The translations under genes and the position numbers were made by a program. From assembly GCF_018918055.1 (NCBI RefSeq), contig NZ_JAHLPS010000010.1, forward strand, positions 1 through 36,215: a stretch of 36,215 bases of DNA, given 5' to 3'. Shown here in pieces: positions 23,092-31,130 of this stretch. Source of the DNA: Caproiciproducens sp. MSJ-32 (GTDB lineage: Bacteria; Bacillota; Clostridia; Clostridiales; Clostridiaceae). Below the pieces are notes generated by a model. That model was not told where the DNA came from. It made no database searches and saw only the letters and a program-made list of their open reading frames with translations. Position 1 is the first letter of the stretch; each line of letters opens with the position of its first letter.

Positions 23092-24348
23092 TTAAACTAG
23101 TTTAACCTTATAAATATCCAGCCAATAATTTATTTGAATTAAATAAGCTATCATTTGGGGACCTGTCATTAACTGACCAAACCATGGAGTTTTAAAAGCC
23201 TTCCCTTTTGTGTCGACTATTTCTTGTACTTTTTTCTTATCAATTATATTTAAAATTGGTGAATTTTTGTCCGCTAATATATCATTCATTATATTACATA
23301 CCATTTCTGTATATAATGGATTATGAGTTTTTGGATACGGGCTCTTTTTTCTATATATTATTTCATTTGGCAAGATTCCCTCTAAGGCTTTTCTTAATAA
23401 TCCCTTTTCCCTTCCATTTAACAACTTAATATTATTAGGAATATTAAAAGAATATTCTACTATCTTATAATCAGCAAAAGGTACTCTTACTTCTAGACTA
23501 TTTGCCATGCTCATTCTATCTTTTCTGTTCAAAAGATTAACCATAAACCATCTTAAATTCAAATAAAATAATTCTCTCATTCTTGCATCTTCTTTACTTT
23601 CGCCAAAGAGTTTAGGAACTTCCTTAATAGTATCCTCATAAGCTGCCTTTGCCAGCTCTTCTATTTTTAAATTCTTTAAGCTGTCATTTAATATCTCCTT
23701 TCTTTCTTCTATATTCCTTGACCATGGAAAGGTATCAGCATTAATCATATCTTTATTAGTAAACCAAGGATATCCACCGAATATTTCATCTGCACACTCT
23801 CCAGATAAGGCTACAACAAAATTCTTCTTTACCTCTTCACAGAAAAGATACAAGGATGAATCTATGTCTGCCATTCCTGGAAGGTCCCTTCCTATAACTG
23901 CTTCTTTTAAAGAACTTACTAATTCTTTATGCTTTAATATAATTTCTCTATGATCACTTCCTATATATTTTGCCATCATCCTTGCATAATCTCTGTCAGA
24001 AGTTGGTTGAAATAAGGATGATTTAAAATATTTTTCATTATCTTCATATTCTATTGAATAAGTTGTCAAAACCTTACCCTTTTCTTGATAATCTTTTGCA
24101 ACAATTGCTGATATAGCAGATGAGTCTAGTCCTCCTGATAAAAAAGTACATAAAGGCATATCCGAAATTGTCTGCCTTCTAACCGCATCCAAAATAAGCC
24201 TCCTATGACCAAACATAATGTTATTAGATATATACATTCCTTCTTCATTTGGTCCTCTATATCTTAATGTATCCATCATGTCTTTAAGAATATTATCTTC
24301 ATTGCTAATATTTTTCTTAAAATTTACAAATCCAGTTATTCCACACAT
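23092..24348 (-). pseudogene. asnB: Asparagine synthetase B with internal in-frame deletion of the glutaminase domain
   Basis: A 418-residue open frame, whereas clostridial AsnB is about 610. Residues 1-51 are a normal start (MCGITGFVNF with nucleophile Cys2, LRYRGPNEEG, GHRRL); residue 52 onward jumps to ILDAVRRQTISDMPLCTFLSGGLDSS. The ATP-pyrophosphatase motif SGGLDSS is thus at 71-77 instead of about 265. Some 194 codons are missing without loss of frame, with the junction near 24190-24200. The missing part holds the glutaminase residues equivalent to E. coli Asn74, Glu76 and Asp98. The synthetase domain looks complete. The product is therefore either an ammonia-dependent asparagine synthetase or, more likely, a decaying gene. 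AAGGA precedes the ATG. Confidence 0.82.
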
Positions 24349-24424
24349 ACTTTTATCCTTCTTTCTTTTTGCTTATTATATACAGTTATATGTTTTTTAA
24401 TTGACAATAGTTCTCGTTTATAAT

Positions 24425-24464
24425 GAAAAAAGAGTTATTTTACAATTTTTTTGCAAAATAACTC
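24425..24464 (-). terminator. Terminator after the second Cof-type HAD gene
   Basis: A 14-bp stem (24432-24445 with 24451-24464, one G-U) followed by six U on the minus strand (24426-24431). It separates this gene from asnB. Confidence 0.85.
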
Positions 24465-24485
24465 CAATATAAATTATTTTTTTAA

Positions 24486-25289
24486 TTATAATACAAACTT
24501 TTCTATTGCTTTTGCCACTCCATCTTCATCATTACTGTCAGTTATATAATCTGCTATCTCTTTTATTGATTCAAAAGCATTTCCCATTGCTATTCCTAAA
24601 CCAGCATATTCAATCATATGTCTGTCATTTTCAGCATCTCCTATAGCAATGATTTCTTTTCTTTTTATTCCTAAATGCTTAGCAAGAAGCTGTAATCCTA
24701 AACCTTTATTTACATTTTTATTTAAAAACTCTAAGAAAAATGGCGTACTCATAACTACAGTATATTTTTCAAATACTTCCTTTGGTAATTTCTCATAAGC
24801 AGGTCCTAATATTTCAGGCTCATCTATAAACATTACCTTTACAACTATATCTTCATCTTTAATATTATCAAAACTATCTATTTTAATATCTATATTATTA
24901 ATATCTGCCTCAACTTGAGTGTATTTACTATTCTTAGGCGTTACCAAACCTTTATTTTCTACAAAGGCATGAATATTAACATTTAATTCCTTACTTAAGC
25001 CATATAAGTAATGCAAGTCTTTACCATTAATAGTTACTTTTGAAATCGCTTCTTTACTTTTTGTTTTTTGAACCAAAGCTCCATTATAGCTTAATACATA
25101 ATCTTTATCTGTTAGCATTTCAAGCTCTTCTAAAGTTTTTCTAACACCTTCTATAGGTCTTCCTGTTGCTAAAACTACGGTTACTCCCTTTTCTCTTGCT
25201 TTTTTTATTACACTTTTAGTTCTATCTGATATTGATTTATCACTTCTTAACAATGTGCCATCCATATCAATTGCTACTAATTTATACAT
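24486..25289 (-). CDS. Cof-type HAD-IIB phosphatase (YidA-like)
   Basis: A 267-residue HAD phosphatase with DMDGTLLRSDK (nucleophile Asp8), ATGRPIEGVRKTLEEL as motif II, the C2B cap in the middle, a motif III Lys, and GDAENDRHMIEYAGLGIAMGNA as motif IV. The closing segment matches YidA more closely than the first HAD gene (5871-6707) does; the two are distant paralogues. YidA-type enzymes hydrolyse sugar phosphates and other small phosphate esters; the substrate is not determined. GGAGGAATAG precedes the ATG. It is monocistronic between its own terminator and promoter. Confidence 0.9.
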   Translation of the reverse strand: MYKLVAIDMDGTLLRSDKSISDRTKSVIKKAREKGVTVVLATGRPIEGVRKTLEELEMLTDKDYVLSYNGALVQKTKSKEAISKVTINGKDLHYLYGLSKELNVNIHAFVENKGLVTPKNSKYTQVEADINNIDIKIDSFDNIKDEDIVVKVMFIDEPEILGPAYEKLPKEVFEKYTVVMSTPFFLEFLNKNVNKGLGLQLLAKHLGIKRKEIIAIGDAENDRHMIEYAGLGIAMGNAFESIKEIADYITDSNDEDGVAKAIEKFVL

Positions 25290-25322
25290 TTCTATTCCTC
25301 CATCTTTAAAATCATAAAATAA

Positions 25323-25351
25323 ATTATATCATAAGGTATATTTCAATAAAA
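25323..25351 (-). promoter_or_regulatory. Possible extended -10 promoter of the YidA-like gene
   Basis: Minus-strand TGATATAAT gives an extended -10 (hexamer at 25323-25328) with a poor -35 (TTTTAT, 25346-25351). Confidence 0.4.
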
Positions 25352-25377
25352 CTAACTAATTAACTTATCTATAAAAT

Positions 25378-27399
25378 CTATTCTCTAAAAGACAATAAAA
25401 ACTTAATAAAATCATTTTTATTAATAGCCTTGCTTATATAATAGCCTTGAATTTTATCACAACCCATAGATTTTAATAACTCCATTTCATTTTTCTTCTC
25501 AACACCTTCACAAATTACATCTAATCCTAAGTTGTGAGCAAGATTAATTAATGTATCTATTATTGAGAAAGTTCTGTTATCATTTTCTATACTTAAAATT
25601 AAACTTCTATCAATTTTTAATGTATCTAAAGGTAAAGTTTTTATATGATTAAAGGAAGAATATCCAACTCCAAAATCGTCTAGGGATATTTCAAAACCTA
25701 ATTCTTTTAATTCCTTTAGAACATTAGCTGTAAATTCACTATCATCAATAGTTTCATCTTCTGTAATCTCAAATTTAAGAAAATCTGGAGCTATTCCTTC
25801 TTCTTCAACTATTTTAATTATTTTAGATAAAAAATAAGACTGTTTTAATATGGCATGGGAAACATTAACAGATACTATAAAATCTTTATCTCCCATTTCT
25901 CTAATACTTTTACAAAATCTTGCTGCATCTCTAATGACAATTTCATCTATTAATAATATATCACCATTTTTTTTAGCTATAGGAATAAACTTATTTGGAG
26001 GAATCACTTCTCCATTGCTTATCCATCTTATTAATGCCTCTGCAGATACTATTTTACCCTTTTTCACATCATATATAGGCTGATAATAAACTTCTAATTC
26101 ATTATTTTTTATAGAATTACTTAATCTTGCTGCTAAATATACATTTTCTAGCATATCAGGAGAAAAAATTTTAAATTTATTCCCACCAGCTCTTTTCCCT
26201 TCATACATAGAAATATCAGCATACTTTAAAAGAGTTTCCGCATCAATTGCATGTTGAGGATAAAAACTAACTCCTATACTCGCCTCAGTATTAAAAGAAT
26301 ATCTATTTATTTTTATAGTTCCACTGAGCATTTTAGATAGACTTAAAGAAAATTTTTCTATATCTTCATAAATGTTTTTTCCCTTTCTTACTATAATAAA
26401 TTCATCTCCACCCAATCTTCCAACGCTAATTTCCTCTGAATAAATATTTTTTAACTTATTGGAAATTATCTTTAATACTTCATCTCCTGTACTATGACCT
26501 AAGGTATCATTTATACTTTTAAAATTATCTAAATCTAAAAAATAAACACTAAACTCTTCTTTTTCACTTACTAATTTATTTAAATATTCTATTAAATTAT
26601 GTCTATTTAGCAAACCAGTCAAATTATCAAAGGTAGCTATATAGCTCATTTTCTCTGCATATTTTTTTATCTCTGTTACATTGTTTACTATTATTGAAAA
26701 ATAACCTTCTCTAAGAGAATATACAGATATTACTCCCCATTTTTCTTTTATTATGCTGATTTCCTTTGCTATACATTCTGATTTAGATTCTTTAACTCTT
26801 TTTAAAATTTCAAGTATTTTTTCTTTATATACATGATAATCCTTATAAACTTCTGAAAGTTTTTTATTTATAAGTTCTTCCTTAGTAGTATCTAAAAGCT
26901 CTGCTGCTGCATAGTTTACATCTTTTATAATACCATCAATATATTCTCCATTTTCATCTTCAATTGCTTTTAAATGAAAGAAAGAATTAGTCATAGCATT
27001 TAAGATATTTATATAATCACTTTCTCTTTCCAAAATATTATCTTCTAAATACACTAGCTTTTCTTCAATTTCTTTTACATCATAAAACATTTCTGATAAT
27101 TGATCTGTTTTACTAATCTCATCTTCATATAACTCTGTACTATCATTGTATTGTTTTAAATTATCCTTTACATTTTTAATAACATTGGAAAGCAAATTAA
27201 CTTTATTAATAATTTTACCTTTAATATATAGATAAATTAAAAAAACAAAAAAAATAATTAAAATATTTATTAGTAATATAATCAAGGTCAAATTATTAAT
27301 ATATAAATAATTATTAGATAAAAGAGTTAATGATATCATAAAACATACTATAATAGTTGTATATATTAAAAAAGTAATAAATTTTTTCAAAATTATCAT
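25378..27399 (-). CDS. Membrane-bound GGDEF-EAL protein (cyclic di-GMP turnover)
   Basis: A 673-residue protein with two membrane helices in the first 65 residues, a coiled linker, a PAS-like domain (about 130-245), GGDEF (330-334) and EAL (454-456) domains. The GGDEF active site is intact (GRLGGDEF), but no RxxD inhibitory site stands five residues before it. The EAL domain keeps EALIRW, the DDFGVGYSSF loop, KIDRS and QGYY; TEDETIDD replaces the usual TES. Both activities are therefore possible; which dominates is unknown. The PAS domain suggests sensing of a small ligand or redox signal. Start ATG follows GGTGAAATA. It is expressed alone from 27436-27465. Confidence 0.9.
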   Translation of the reverse strand: MIILKKFITFLIYTTIIVCFMISLTLLSNNYLYINNLTLIILLINILIIFFVFLIYLYIKGKIINKVNLLSNVIKNVKDNLKQYNDSTELYEDEISKTDQLSEMFYDVKEIEEKLVYLEDNILERESDYINILNAMTNSFFHLKAIEDENGEYIDGIIKDVNYAAAELLDTTKEELINKKLSEVYKDYHVYKEKILEILKRVKESKSECIAKEISIIKEKWGVISVYSLREGYFSIIVNNVTEIKKYAEKMSYIATFDNLTGLLNRHNLIEYLNKLVSEKEEFSVYFLDLDNFKSINDTLGHSTGDEVLKIISNKLKNIYSEEISVGRLGGDEFIIVRKGKNIYEDIEKFSLSLSKMLSGTIKINRYSFNTEASIGVSFYPQHAIDAETLLKYADISMYEGKRAGGNKFKIFSPDMLENVYLAARLSNSIKNNELEVYYQPIYDVKKGKIVSAEALIRWISNGEVIPPNKFIPIAKKNGDILLIDEIVIRDAARFCKSIREMGDKDFIVSVNVSHAILKQSYFLSKIIKIVEEEGIAPDFLKFEITEDETIDDSEFTANVLKELKELGFEISLDDFGVGYSSFNHIKTLPLDTLKIDRSLILSIENDNRTFSIIDTLINLAHNLGLDVICEGVEKKNEMELLKSMGCDKIQGYYISKAINKNDFIKFLLSFRE

Positions 27400-27435
27400 T
27401 ATTTCACCATCCTAATCTAAAAAAGATCTTGTCTA

Positions 27436-27465
27436 ATTATACGCTTTTTTGTCTATAAACATCAA
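27436..27465 (-). promoter_or_regulatory. Promoter of the GGDEF-EAL gene
   Basis: Minus-strand TTGATG (27460-27465), 18-nt spacer, perfect TATAAT (27436-27441), 37 bases before the ATG. Confidence 0.65.
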
Positions 27466-27508
27466 GAAATTTAGCATTATTTCATTGAATTTAATTTCAA
27501 AAAAACAT

Positions 27509-27549
27509 AAAAAAGAATGTTATAACTCCCTTAACTTGTCATAACATTC
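27509..27549 (-). terminator. dbpA-like gene terminator
   Basis: GAATGTTAT (27515-27523) pairs with ATAACATTC (27541-27549), followed by six U on the minus strand. Confidence 0.75.
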
Positions 27550-27603
27550 ATTATATTTATTGTTAATTTAATATATTAAGATTTATGGAATATTGTTACT
27601 AAA

Positions 27604-29045
27604 TTATCTATCTTTAGCTAAACTTATTTTTACATTCTTACCTTTTATTTTTATTTCCTTATATTTATTTAACAAGTTTTTTCCCTTACCATTTAATATA
27701 TCTACATATGAATGACCTTCCTGTATATCTATAATTCCGATGTCTTCTGCTGTAAGAATCTCCAAATTGCTTAAAGCTCCTAAAATATCTATATTTCTAA
27801 TTTTCTTCTTTTTACCTGCTGTTAAATGTATTTTTGTAAGTTCCCCATGTATTTCTTTTTTTATGGTTATATTATTTTCATATAAAGATTTCTGATTTTC
27901 TAAAAACTTCTTCCTACCCTCTATCATTTTTTCATAAGATGGAATATCAAGCTTTTCTATTTTATATCCAACATACTCTTCTATATCTTTAAAAAATTTT
28001 CTATCTCTACTATTAACCAAGGAAATTGCAAGGCCTTGTCTTTGTCCTCTTCCGCTTCTTCCTATTCTATGGACATAACTTTCTTTTTCCATTGGTACAT
28101 CATAATTAAAAACATTAGTAATATGACTTATATGTATTCCCCTAGCAGCTATATCTGTTGCTACTAAAACTTTAAATCCCCTATTTTTAAAACTCTCCAT
28201 AATTTTTAATCTTTCTTTTTGTTCCATATCACCATGAAGCTGATTTACTTTTATCTTCTCTCTTTTTAAATTATAATAAAGATTTTTTACCGCTTCTTTT
28301 GTATTACAAAAAATAATTGCCGATTCTTCCGTATAAACTAAAGGAGTTTTAATAGAAGTTTAAATTTATCATCATTATCTACTGCAATATACTTTTCTTT
28401 TATTTTATCTCTGTTAAAAACTTTAGATTTTACAGAAATTATCTCTGGCTCCTTCATATATCTAATATATAATTTTTCTATTTCTTTTGGAATTGTAGCT
28501 GAAAATAGATAAGTATTTTTAAGATTAGGAAGCTTTTTTAATACTTTGTCAATTTGATCTACAAACCCCATATTTAACATTTTATCAGCTTCATCAATAA
28601 CTACATATTCTATAAAAGCAGGATTTAAATTTCCCCTCTCAATATGATCTAAGACTCTTCCTGGTGTAGCAGAAATAATATGTACACGTTGTTTTAATTC
28701 AGAAAGCTGCTCCTTAAAGGACTGTTTTCCAAAAACTGCTGCTACCCTAATCTTTTTTAATCTCCCTATATTTGATATATCCTCTTTTACTTGTAGAGCT
28801 AATTCTCTTGTAGGAACTAAAACAAGTCCCTTCAGCTTATTTTCATTACTATCAATAAGCTGACATAGGGGAATAGCAAAACTTGCAGTTTTTCCACTAG
28901 CTGTTTGGGATTTTACAACTAAATCCTTTCCTTCTAAAAACTTAGGTATAACTTCCCCTTGAACTTCTGAAGGTTCTTCAAAGTCTAAATTTTTTAAAGC
29001 TTTTAAAATTTCTGGTACTAAATTCATATTTTCAAATTTATTCAT
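27604..29045 (-). pseudogene. dbpA: DbpA-like DEAD-box RNA helicase, frameshifted
   Basis: Two adjacent minus-strand frames together make one helicase of about 480 residues. The first (29045 to a TAG at 28338-28340) holds motif I QTASGKT, Ia PTRELALQ, II DEAD and III SAT. The second, open from about 28340 to 27604, holds motif IV IIFCNTKEAV, V ATDIAARGIHI, VI HRIGRSGRG and the DbpA C-terminal RNA-binding domain (IHLTAGKKKKIRNIDILGAL), which binds 23S rRNA hairpin 92. One extra T at CTCCTTTAG would restore KLLLVYTEESAIIF, so a single base is missing. ATG 29045 (MNKFENMNL) is preferred over GTG 29066. The cause is either a real mutation or a sequencing error in a T run. Confidence 0.85.
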
Positions 29046-29129
29046 AAATAATCTCACTTTCTTCACTCATAATTATATTATTATCATTTCCAATTATAAG
29101 TTCCTAATTCACTTAATATTACAATTTAA

Positions 29130-29186
29130 AATGTACAATATAGAATAATATACTCATTAAAAATTTATTATTCTACATTGTACATT
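29130..29186 (-). terminator. Long hairpin after the DedA gene
   Basis: 21-base arms (29130-29150 with 29166-29186) pair throughout with one G-U on the minus strand; the U-tract after it is short (TTTAAATT). It shares ACAATATAGAAT with the terminator at 20010. Confidence 0.6.
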
Positions 29187-29221
29187 ATAATATTCTTGCA
29201 AGCCCCAAGCCCTTCTGATAA

Positions 29222-29722
29222 TTATATGAATTTATTTCCAAAAGCGTAGCCTGCATATATTAAAACAGTATTCCAAATTGTTACACCAACAACTGAATAA
29301 AGAAAGCATTTTAATAAATTCATTCTAAATATTCCTGCTACAAAAGGAATCAAAGTTCTTGCAACTGGTATAATTCTTGCAATTAAAATTCCTTTATAGC
29401 CATAATTCTCAATATAGTGAAAGGCTTTATCTATAGCCTTACGGCTCTTAGGAAATCTATTATAAATCTTGGTTAAAATAGGCTTGCCAAACCAATAAGA
29501 TATAAAAAATAAAATAAAACTTGCTAATTCCCCTGCCGCTACTGATATAAGAATTGCCAATAAAATATTTATATTAAACTTGGAAATAGCTATTCCAACT
29601 GCCGGCATTACTATAGCCGCTCCTAACCCCGGAAAATTTAAGTATTCTAAAAAAATTATTATAAATAGAAATATTAATCCATAATTTGAAATGTAATCTA
29701 CTATTATTTGTATATTATTCAT
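29222..29722 (-). CDS. DedA-family membrane protein
   Basis: A protein of about 166 residues with four or five hydrophobic segments of the DedA/VTT fold. Typical features: EYLNFPGLGAAIVMPAVG at the first re-entrant loop, GELASFILFFISYWFGKP and the conserved Arg-containing ARIIPVARTLIPFVAGIFRM. Family members act as polyprenyl-phosphate or phospholipid flippases and affect membrane potential and antibiotic resistance; the specific lipid cannot be inferred. Start choice: the frame extends to TTG at 29737, but TTGAGGTG is the ribosome site for ATG at 29722. It is slightly shorter than the usual 200 residues at the C-terminal side. It stands alone between the helicase and aminopeptidase genes. 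Confidence 0.88.
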   Translation of the reverse strand: MNNIQIIVDYISNYGLIFLFIIIFLEYLNFPGLGAAIVMPAVGIAISKFNINILLAILISVAAGELASFILFFISYWFGKPILTKIYNRFPKSRKAIDKAFHYIENYGYKGILIARIIPVARTLIPFVAGIFRMNLLKCFLYSVVGVTIWNTVLIYAGYAFGNKFI

Positions 29723-29824
29723 TTTAGTACACCTCAATATTATAACTTATGAGGATTATTATAATTTTTATTTCTTAAAATAAATTATTTATTTTCTTTT
29801 AGAAATCTTAATCTTTTCTTAATT

Positions 29825-30862
29825 TTATTTAGTTAAATAAGCAACTAGAAGTTTTATTGTATTTTCTAATCCCTCATAATGAGTTCTTTCCATTCCATGA
29901 GAAGCATGAACTCCTGGACCTATAAGAGCTCCTCTTATATCATTTCCTCCTCTTAAAGCTGCTCCAACATCAGACCCATACATTGGATAAATATCTATAG
30001 CATATTTTATATTATTTTCTTTTGCTAAATTCACCAAATCTGTTACCATATTGTAATCATATGGCCCTCCAGAATCCTTTGCACAAATTGATACATCATA
30101 TTCTGTGCAAGTTAAATCCTCTCCAATACAGCCCATATCTACAGCTATCATTTCAGTTATGTCTTGAGGGATATAGGAAGCGCCATGACCTACTTCTTCA
30201 TAAGTTGAAATAAATATCTTTGTCTTATATCTAGGAGTTATTTTTTCCCTATTAAATAACTCTAATAAACCCATTAAAGCTGCAACACTACCCTTATCAT
30301 CTATAAATCTCGATTTTATAAAGCCACTTTCAGTTATAGTTGTTTTTGGATCTATAAAAATAAAATCTCCTGGACAAATTCCTAAAGCTTCTACATCTCT
30401 TTTAGATAATACCTTTTCATCTATTCTTACTTCCATATTTTCAGAAGTACGTTTCTTATCCTTTGCATCTTCATAAACATGAGCTGCAGGACTTGTACTT
30501 AAAAATGTTCCTGTATAAATTTTACCTTCTCTAGTTCTTATTTTACAGTATTCACTATCTAAGGTTGCTGGTATTGGACCTCCAAGCAAAGTAAACTTTA
30601 AAGTTCCATTATTTGTAATAGATCTAACCATAGCTCCTAAAGTATCTACATGGGCTGCAAGACCAATTACTTTTCCTTCTTCTTGTCCCTCTATAGTAAT
30701 TATTCCGCAGCCTTTATTAGTTCTCTCAAACTTATAGTCAAATCCTATTGCTATTTCTTCAATAAACTTCATAATATCAAAGCAAAATCCTGTTGGACTA
30801 TCAAATTCTAATATTTTTTTAGCTGTATCTAACACATACTCTTTATTAATCTTATAGTTCAT
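29825..30862 (-). CDS. M42-family metallo-aminopeptidase
   Basis: A 345-residue cytosolic peptidase of the glutamyl aminopeptidase/FrvX group. The dinuclear metal ligands are in place: His in GLAAHVDTLG, Asp in RFIDDKGSV, the catalytic Glu-Glu in STYEEVGHGAS, Asp in AVDMGC and His in HASHGMERTH. The PDZ-like inserted domain lies after the first metal His. M42 enzymes form dodecamers that trim peptides from their N-termini. Start choice: AAAAGGAGAAG precedes ATG 30862 (MNYKINKEY), whereas ATG at 30880 has no ribosome site and contains the Shine-Dalgarno in its own codons. The gene appears to be monocistronic. Confidence 0.9.
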   Translation of the reverse strand: MNYKINKEYVLDTAKKILEFDSPTGFCFDIMKFIEEIAIGFDYKFERTNKGCGIITIEGQEEGKVIGLAAHVDTLGAMVRSITNNGTLKFTLLGGPIPATLDSEYCKIRTREGKIYTGTFLSTSPAAHVYEDAKDKKRTSENMEVRIDEKVLSKRDVEALGICPGDFIFIDPKTTITESGFIKSRFIDDKGSVAALMGLLELFNREKITPRYKTKIFISTYEEVGHGASYIPQDITEMIAVDMGCIGEDLTCTEYDVSICAKDSGGPYDYNMVTDLVNLAKENNIKYAIDIYPMYGSDVGAALRGGNDIRGALIGPGVHASHGMERTHYEGLENTIKLLVAYLTK

Positions 30863-31017
30863 ATTCTTCTCCTTTTCCATAAATTTTCTAAGTCAATTCT
30901 ACCACTATATACTTATTATTTCTATAATATCAACATTGTATTTATGACATTTATAAAAATAAACTACAATAAATTATCCAAATAATTACCTTTAAAAGGG
31001 GCAGGATAATAAATATT

Positions 31018-31067
31018 AAAAAATGACTATATCAAAATTAAGAATGAATTTGATATAGTCATTTTTT
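31018..31067 (-). terminator. gshF operon terminator
   Basis: Arms 31018-31036 and 31049-31067 pair over 19 bp, ending on the minus strand in six U. It closes the arsR-MATE-gshF transcript. Confidence 0.88.
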
Positions 31068-31130
31068 AATAAATAGTATTAGCATATATCAGCTATATTA
31101 TTATAAGTGACTTCTATTAACAACTACTAT

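Noticed and set aside
28330-28345. Programmed frameshift in the dbpA-like gene
   Set aside because: The needed shift is -1, the site CTCCTTTAG is not a canonical slippery heptamer, and no stimulatory hairpin or internal Shine-Dalgarno is evident. A missing base is simpler.
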